This document shows, piece after piece, positions 57,010 through 64,000 of a DNA stretch of 64,000 nucleotides. Origin of the DNA: Drechslerella dactyloides (Eukaryota; Ascomycota; Orbiliomycetes; Orbiliales; Orbiliaceae); the NCBI GenBank assembly GCA_020064725.1, contig JAGTWJ010000007.1, forward strand, positions 558,001-622,000. Reading direction: 5' to 3'. The translations under genes and the position numbers were made by a program. Position 1 is the first letter of the stretch, and the number at the start of each line of letters is the position of its first letter. The notes beneath the pieces were generated by a model. That model searched no databases. It saw nothing but the letters and a program-made list of their open reading frames with translations, and was not told the origin of the DNA.

Positions 57010-58902
57010 TGTGGTGTATTAAAATGTAGAATTCGAGGGTAAAATACTAGCGTTGATGGTGGGGTGCTGCTGGTATGGCGGTGCTGCAAGATGCCGGTCT
57101 TTTGAAATTATTGAGTTCGGAATACTATATAAGTGTAGCCTCGACGATGAATCTTTTCTGGAAGTAACATGTCAATATTGAAGCTGTGGAAGGAGCAGCA
57201 GAGCTTTATATACGTGCCCAAGCAGGCACACCGTGGGCCCTGCTTACTTGGCCACTCGGATCCCGGGTCGGTCGGTCGAGTTAAACTTCATTTATCAATG
57301 TCATCCCGGTCAGGAACGCACCTCGCCGATTGCAATTATTTCCTTAGAGCGATGGCCAATGATAGCCGCCGATTCAGCTCAGCCATTGAACGATGCAATA
57401 AGGAATCTTGAAATTCAAAAGCACGCCGGAAAATCTCAACCTTTCCCGGACTTAAATGCAACCCTGCATATAATTTCGATCTTACCCAGTATCCAGTAAC
57501 TACTGCCGAATTATCGATTAACTGCATTCCCATCGGAGTCGCATCCGATCTGTGCGACCTATATATAGTCAACCACACGACGTAACGTAGCTGACCCGTG
57601 GCGTGCATGCATCATAACGTTAATTCGGCAGCCGCCACTCCCGACTCCGATACCTAGGGACAAAGCAGCTAGCCTCAGCCAGCCACCTAACGAATGGACA
57701 TCCTTTCTCTCAAAACAGAGGCCTTCCCAGCAGGGCGCAGGGATCGGAGAGCATTTGTGGTAACACGGTTAACGTTATGGAAATCCTGCGTTGTCATACT
57801 GACGTCGAGCTGCCGCTTTGGGCGCTCGACCGGCTAGCCGTCTTTGACCGAACGATTTCAATTTTAGGTTCTCGAACAGCTCGATTGGTTTTTAAGGTTG
57901 CGTCGAGCGACAGTCTCGTGAGCGTGTGGAAGCGATCTGCGCGAGGCGAGTCAACCTAGGTGTGGAACTGATGCTGAAGTCGGTAGATATGGTGTCAGAT
58001 ATCAAGATCGATTGTAATGATCTCTGTCTTGCGGAAAATTCGGAGCCTTATCCACGGGCGAGTGGACCGAATCTGATAGATCTATCGCCCTATAGGGAAT
58101 AAGACGTGCTAGTTAGAACTCGAACGTACTGTAAAATAAGTACACAGTATACGTATACTAGTACCGACGTAAGTATACTCACGGATATATTGTTATTAGT
58201 AGCGAAGCCTCGCCTCAATGCATGCTAGTTCATCACATCGTGTCTTCTGTGCGAAGTCTAGGTTATTCCGGTAGGCAAGACCCCTCGAGTTATTCCTTAA
58301 TATGGCGTCTATCTGATAGCTTTGGGTACATGTACATTGGACTTCAAATGCAAACAGGGTTGATCCTTTGTCTGGGAGCCAATACTAGGCCGACAAACGT
58401 TTAAACCAAAGCGTGCTGCTGTGGGCAATCGATCCTTAGATCTTGGATACAGCGGCGGCTAACTATTACATTCTCGATATTCCTATTAGAACGCCATTCA
58501 GTCTTGTACACGTAACAAAGTCCAGATGTTAGGATAACGATAGAACACTACTCTAGAGCTCTGAGCTAGTTCTTGTGAGTCTCAGAGATTTCAAATTTAC
58601 GGCTAGGGTAAACTAGCCAGGCAGCAGGCTGATAATCTCAAAATCATACTTTTATATTCTCCCTTGCACATATCCAGAAAACTATAGATGACAAGCGCAT
58701 GAGCTCCTCAACAAAGCAAAGAAGAGAACAAGATTGATACTAAATTATGGCTATATAAACTCGGACACGCTACTGGATGAAAAATAACCCACGTTTAAAC
58801 CCACAAGTCCTTCAAAAAAATTTTACCCTATCAATACGTAGATCGAATCGTACAATGACGGCAATGAACAGATGCTGACATGTGCTCACCCCTGGATCTT
58901 CT
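57010..58902. other. Long intergenic region
   Basis: No credible gene. Only short open frames in both directions. Confidence 0.4.
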
Positions 58903-59652
58903 CTAGAGTAGCGCCCCACCAACCAACATTCCGATAACCACGCCCACAACTGAAACTGCAACTCCCGCCCTGCCGGCACCTGAATCGGCACCTGACCCAT
59001 TGTCTCCATCCAATGGCGCCATATTCGTCGCCATAACACTGTAAGTCGACCGTCGCGTCGTGTGTGTCGCGACATTCATACTTTCAGTGCCAGTCTTCTT
59101 CGCAGCCGCTGAAGTCGCTGCTGAGTGCATTGATGATGACTTTGGTGGCATAGTCTCCGATGTAGAAGCTGCAGGCGCAGACGAGCTAGCGCCTGTAGAC
59201 GTAGCAGTCGCAGCTCCATCGGTTGAGCTGCCGTCAATCGATGTAGCTGCCGTGGTCTCTGCTGCACCAGTTGTCTTCGCATCCTTGACAGCGACTACAT
59301 TGCTCTCGAAGTTGAAGCGGTCGCTGTAGTTCCACTCAGCGGGATTGCTGCTATAGCTGATCCGAATCGCGTATGTGCCGCTCCTCGCCAGGTTGGCGGG
59401 GACGTTCCATGTGAACGAGCCAGTGTTATCCACGTTTTCAGCGATCTGTGTTATGGAGTCAAGCTGATTTGAGGGCCCGTCGATGAGGGTTAGAGTGACT
59501 TGAGGGCCTTGTACATTGGTCCATTTGATGGTGTAGGGCTCGCCGGCTTTCAGGAAGGCGCCGGCGACGGGTGCTGTGATGGCATTGGAATTGAGTTTGG
59601 GGGCAGCGGCGGCGACGAGGGGTAAGAGGAGGGTGAGGAGTGAGAAGAACAT
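58903..59652 (-). CDS. GPI-anchored Ser/Thr-rich cell-wall protein, Kre9/Knh1-type domain
   Basis: 249 residues from ATG 59652. Signal peptide at 1-17 (MFFSLLTLLLPLVAAAAP). Residues about 25-118 match the Kre9/Knh1 N-terminal domain: ITAPVAGAFLKAGEPYTIKW, then GSFTWNVPANL and SGTYAIRISYSSN. This domain is found in fungal GPI proteins linked to beta-glucan assembly. A Ser/Thr/Ala-rich stalk (about 125-200) follows, and the C-terminus ends in a small-residue region and a hydrophobic tail (VAVSVVGVVIGMLVGGALL), as needed for GPI attachment. Expected at the plasma membrane or in the cell wall. Confidence 0.85.
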   Translation of the reverse strand: MFFSLLTLLLPLVAAAAPKLNSNAITAPVAGAFLKAGEPYTIKWTNVQGPQVTLTLIDGPSNQLDSITQIAENVDNTGSFTWNVPANLARSGTYAIRISYSSNPAEWNYSDRFNFESNVVAVKDAKTTGAAETTAATSIDGSSTDGAATATSTGASSSAPAASTSETMPPKSSSMHSAATSAAAKKTGTESMNVATHTTRRSTYSVMATNMAPLDGDNGSGADSGAGRAGVAVSVVGVVIGMLVGGALL

Positions 59653-60693
59653 AGTATCGGTGAGTGAGTATAAGAAGTTATTTCAGGGAAAGTTAATGAG
59701 TGATATATTTGAAACTAGGACGAGGCTTTGCGAAGAAAATTTGAACGTAGATTGTCAAAGGAGTGTGATATATCAAAGATATTGCCAGCAAGCGTATGCG
59801 AGGTGCGATCTGTCAAAGATGCGTTACAAGAGGATGGTGGAGAGCCTTCATCGTCCTCGAGGACCGCCTTTTTATATCCGCCGACTGTGCCAATTCCGGA
59901 CCGCGTCGTCAGGTACATAATTCCTATGTGGAATCCACCCCTGCCGTACTGCCAATCTTGTGAGTGCCAGTGAATATGCACCATACCAGCTGCCCGGTTG
60001 CGCGAACATCACCAGGTGGGCGTCGTGTTACCCTTCCTGCCAGCATTCGTTTCGACCCGTTGCGTACATTCATCCCTGGTCTTTCCGATACAATTTTATG
60101 GTGCAAATTACCATTGACGATGGCATTTCGAGAAATTGAGTAGGCAGTAGAGCATGCGCGACGGTAAGACGTTTGGGGCGAGGAATGCATGCAGCATGTT
60201 TGTGTTTGGATTCCAGGAACCGAAGTTAGCGGTTCCTGACGCTGAGCCAGGGGTGGTAGCGAGGAGTATCGCATTTAGCTAGCCCAAAGGAAGAGCTGCG
60301 TATGGATGTAATTATACACCTCATTGAGTAAAGTTAAAGGTGAGCTGCGGCAGAGTGTTCATCCGTGCACCGCTAAAGACCGAGCGATCCTATCCTAGGG
60401 ATCCCTGTGTACAGTATGGTAGAAAGCGGGACGAGAACGAATGTAGGCTGGTTGATTGCCCTCTGCGTGCGGCTCCAATTGTCACTCCGCACGTCCGCCT
60501 ACGTAAATATCAACTGCTTCTCTGGCACGCCATTAGAAGCAAATTATTTTCCCCGGACAGTTCGAATATCTCCTAGGCAAGCGTACGGGGTGGCGTTCTT
60601 GGTCGGCATTCTCCTGCTTCGCAAAGTCAAAGTGCGGTGTTATCTATATGTTATCGGATACCGTGTCCTCTGATCTCGCCGGCCGTCTGTCTC
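59653..60693. other. Intergenic region
   Basis: No gene seen; open frames are short and overlap each other. Confidence 0.4.
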
Positions 60694-60999
60694 CTATGGG
60701 TCGGAGTCTAGGGTTGTCTTGCTCTCTTTCGCCTGCGCCGCCATCGCCTTTCGAATCTTATCTTTCCTGCGCACCAGCAGTCCGCATATAAGAACCACCA
60801 AAGCGACACCAATTAATGTTCCGCCGACGACGAGCACTAATATTATGCCTTTCTTTGGGATACCGGATGATTTTTCGTTAGATGGCGCTGGAGTCGTAGT
60901 TGTAGTAGTGCTGATCGTTGACTCCGACGAAGCGAGTGAGGAGAGGGCGAACAGTACTGTAAGCTTAAGTAGAGGAGTAGATGCTGGTGTTGAAGGCAT
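60694..60999 (-). CDS. Very small type I membrane protein
   Basis: 101 residues from ATG 60999. A signal-like start (LLKLTVLFALSSLASSES) precedes a short Thr-rich ectodomain with a run of six Thr, then one membrane span at about residues 51-76 (GIILVLVVGGTLIGVALVVL) and a basic tail (VRRKDKIRKAMA). Compact but complete in layout. No family recognised. Confidence 0.55.
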   Translation of the reverse strand: MPSTPASTPLLKLTVLFALSSLASSESTISTTTTTTPAPSNEKSSGIPKKGIILVLVVGGTLIGVALVVLICGLLVRRKDKIRKAMAAQAKESKTTLDSDP

Positions 61000-61906
61000 T
61001 ATGAACGAATCAGTCGACCGAGCGTTTTATCGTACGTATATTCGTTAGACTGCGAGCCCAATGGATGAGCGTCTGATGTATGTATATTCGTGGTTGTGAA
61101 CAGAATCAATCTCTGCAACTGATGTCGGTTTAAAAGACTTGGTTGAGCGTGCGCTTGCCAGATCTAGATACAGGTGAGGTAAAAATAACCACCAGTAAAA
61201 GTACAGGTTGCGACGACGGGTGTTTGAGAAGCAGTTCTAGAATCTTTAGAGTCAAAGATATTGAGGGTACCCGGGTGTAACGCGGTATATATATATGCAA
61301 TTCACTCGGCGAGCCTGCGGCGCTCGCACTGCTATAAGTATCGAAGTGGGGCACGTCGGTATAGCTTTCAACTGCCGGTTCGTCTACATCTCAGAACTAC
61401 GCATTAAGCACCAGGATGCATGCAAACCAATATCTCAGAATACCCGAGCCGGCCGGTTTCCGCGTCGAATCAACAAGTCGAGTCACAAGGTCCACGCTTC
61501 GACCGCGACCTCAGCCCTGTTGGTGGAGCCTCTTTACAGGGGTCGCTTTTCATGCCTGTTAGACGCGTAGGATAGTCGACCTGGATTTTGTTCTCAAGAG
61601 ATTTATTCGACAGCTTTCAAATACCGAAGAGCTAGCTATGTGACAAAATACGATGTGATACGAGGTGGTAAGGCAAGGCAGGCAGGCAGCTATCGATATC
61701 GTCGGCTGGCGGATTGTTCACCCGGGCTTGGCGAAATCTGTAGTTGCGAATTTCTCGTATGCTAACCTGCAGATAGCACAAGCATACTGCCAAAATAGGC
61801 CTCGAACGCTATTTTAGTTTTTACAGCCGCGCACGGGATGATCTCATGAGCTTGATTAGCCGTCGTGCACAGCTATATACATGTAATTTTGATCATTTCA
61901 AGCCAT
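61000..61906. other. Intergenic region
   Basis: No gene seen. Confidence 0.4.
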
Positions 61907-62957
61907 TTATTCTTCCTCTTCTTCCTCTCCGTGGAACTGCGCCCTGAAACAATAGTTGGGAGTCCTCCCCCCTTCCGCCTCCCAATGACCTAAACCTAAG
62001 CTCGACGCCTCGGCAAGATTCCTTCTCACCTTCCCGAAGGACCAGCAGTAGACGATATCCCCACTCATGGTCGGTGTATTCGTCCCGGGTTGCAAGGAAG
62101 GCATCGGCAACATCGGCAGCATCGGCGGAGTGGACCTCCCTATGTATCTTAGGATTGTAGCACTTCCGGATAAGCCCCGCCTCATCCTCATTTTGGCTGG
62201 AGAGAAATTGCTACTCGTTGTCCCAAGTTAGCTGGAGCCCATCAAAAAAAAAAAATCTCTGCTCTTGATTAGATGAAGTAAATCCATACCTTCAGATCTT
62301 TCCCTACATAATTCATACCAGCTAGGAAATGTTCCGCGAAGCAGCACCTTGAGATTGCGTAGCGATGTGTGTCTAGTGGTGGCCATGACTTCTCGTCGTA
62401 CAAGTCCTAGATATTCTGGATAACCTTGTCCTTCACCTCATCCCACCTGCAATACCAGCTTCGTTCGAATTAAGCAATCAAATCTGCTCTTAAATTCGCC
62501 ATTACCCTCGCCCTGATGTCCACCGCTACATCCACTTTCAGCTAGGCATAAAACTCTGGTGACATACCAAAACCCCCCAAGAAATCCTCAGAGATTTCTT
62601 TCGTACCTGAAGTGCATACTTTCCAAAGCTCAGAGCCACCTCATCTAATTCACCAAACTCAGTTAGGATACCTTGGAAGATACAAGCTTTCAGCTCAGGT
62701 TTCTCGAGGATTTTGAGCTCGATAGGCTCACACATACTGCAGGGCATGGTGTTATCTGTCCTTTGGCACTTGGCAGTCCATTCTATATTGCCATCTTGAT
62801 CAAGAAAGCCTCCAATTGTCTAGACACCTTCAACCTGGTGGACCTCATGATTCTCTGGCGTCAACTCGAGAACCCTTGGGAGCTCTGATACTGGGAGCCC
62901 GCGCTTTGTAGGAGTTATTGGTTCGAACGCCGTATCAAGGTTGATGATATGGGACAT
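61907..62957 (-). pseudogene. Decayed protein-coding gene with in-frame TAG/TAA stops
   Basis: Read on the minus strand from an ATG at 62957, long protein-like frames are broken by stops. The first piece (MSHIINLDTAFEPITPTKRG) runs to a TAG at 62822-62820 and then continues in the same frame (IGGFLDQDGNIEWTAKCQRT, then ELKACIFQGILTEFGELDE). A likely intron at 62606-62554 (GTACGA...AG) leads into a second piece with TAG at 62544-62542, TAA at 62472-62470 and TAG at 62409-62407, all in one frame, around coding-like text such as SWPPLDTHRYAISRCCFAEH. A third piece, after a probable further intron, has a TAG at 62213-62211. The last part seems to change frame before the end at 61907 (GEEEEEE and stop). 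Every stop could come from CAG or CAA by C to T. Family not recognised. Confidence 0.6.
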
Positions 62958-64000
62958 GGCGTAAGGCTCTGAATCCCTTGGTAAGAATTATTAGTCTCGG
63001 GGTTCCATGGGAGGGCAGAATCAGCTGGCATTGTGACTTACGTCTATCTTCTGGGTAAGGAGAGCAAGATGTATGAGATAATACCAAGCACAGTAGTCCA
63101 TGTTGGGTGGTAAAATAAAATGAAAGGCAAGGCAAGCCCGAATGATTGGCAGAAGAAGAGGAGGGTTGTATCTTACAATACCAAACACAGGGATCTGTAC
63201 TCGGTAGAATAAAAAAGTCAAGATAAAATAGGTCTAAATTCAGGATAAAAGAGAGGGTATGGTGGTATACTGGCTGGCCCAAGCACAGTTATCCACGCTG
63301 GGTGTAGGTTGGGTGAAGTGGAGGGAAGATGGAGGGGGGAGGCAGAAATGAGAGAGCCAGCAGCAGGGAGCCAGCCTTATATACTCCAGGACTTCTATGG
63401 GCATATCACGTAAAAGAGTTCCGCGTTGCTTTATCATGATATACACACATTATTATTGCTGATCGCCGGATAGCATATTGATTCATCCACAGCAACCGTA
63501 TGCAGATCGAAACCCGTCGTATTCAGCTGAAAATAGGTAACTACCTAGGTAAGAAGTACCTAGGTACTTAAGTACTAGTAGGTAACTATCGATATTCCGA
63601 GGCCAACATTACAACATTGTTACCCTTCTCCCCCCTCCCCGTGAGCTAAGGTATATATACTTAACGCGATCTCCTGCTACGTATACTATGCGATACAGCG
63701 ACCTCATTCTGACACATATCCGCAGATTGAGTTGTGTGTTTTAAATTTATCTTTATAGTCATCTAAGTTAAAGTGGTCGTGATGACCATGTATGCATGTA
63801 TAAATTTGACTACCCGTTGTGTAGAGCACTCCCCCCTTCCTCGAAAGAGCTGAAGATCTATATAGCTATCTGTCTCGGTTCCGTTGTACTCATATATTAA
63901 TTATATTATGTACTTACTTACTTATGCTATGCACTTTAGGCACCTTATACGAGTTCTCGGCACGTATCTGTTTTGCTTCAGCTCTGCTTCGACACAGCTA
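62958..64000. other. Intergenic right end with weak repeats
   Basis: No gene. Two diverged copies of a roughly 60-base unit, each with CTGTG(C/T)TTGGTATT on the minus strand, lie near 63075-63115 and 63160-63200, and a third weaker one near 63285. TACCTAGGTA palindromic words cluster at 63540-63585. Confidence 0.35.

Noticed and set aside
1..64000. tRNA, rRNA, CRISPR and telomere-type repeats
   Set aside because: I looked for tRNA B-box sequences, regular spaced repeats and TTAGGG arrays and found none convincing by eye; a covariance-model scan would be needed to exclude tRNAs fully.

Overview
The window looks like nuclear DNA of a filamentous ascomycete (Pezizomycotina). Genes are widely spaced and carry short GT-AG introns of about 50-170 bases, often with a recognisable CTAAC-type branch site. 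The proteins are fungal types: a Ran1/Ksp1-like kinase, RAD23, a NIPA-like transporter with a long tail, mitochondrial SSB, a Kre9/Knh1-type GPI cell-wall protein, and a STAND/NLR receptor with ankyrin repeats. I see no operons, CRISPR arrays, rRNA or tRNA genes. Exon structures were assembled by hand from splice signals and frame continuity.

The left part (1-34.4 kb) is mostly core-like. It holds a Ser/Thr kinase (604-2280), a three-exon kinase-like gene with altered catalytic motifs (6821-8451), an AT-hook protein (8879-9952, minus), a four-helix membrane protein with a long disordered tail (12403-14379, minus), a seven-exon RAD23 (17897-19701), a SANT/Myb protein (22707-23846, minus), a divergently transcribed pair of paralogous membrane proteins (26912-28057 minus; 29030-30550 plus) and a NIPA-type transporter (31609-34363, minus). 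Long stretches between these genes show no convincing coding potential.

The right part (35-64 kb) looks accessory. It has a run of small secreted or single-pass membrane proteins (35.6, 36.7, 38.9, 43.2, 52.7, 55.5, 56.5, 58.9 and 60.7 kb). It also has a small two-exon gene of unknown family (41603-41968) and a four-exon HeLo-like/NACHT/ankyrin NLR of about 1772 residues (45442-50966). A decayed gene with several in-frame TAG/TAA codons lies at 61907-62957. A short motif close to GTCTCG-n-AGCCAGAC recurs, mainly between 36.0 and 38.3 kb, and may mark old mobile DNA. The housekeeping mtSSB gene (51758-52351) sits inside this region, convergent with the NLR.

The most interesting items are the divergent paralogue pair with a highly conserved 122-residue four-helix module joined to unlike N-termini, the NLR and its neighbourhood, the small unrecognised gene at 41.6 kb, the kinase-like gene at 6.8 kb, and the stop-riddled gene near the right end.
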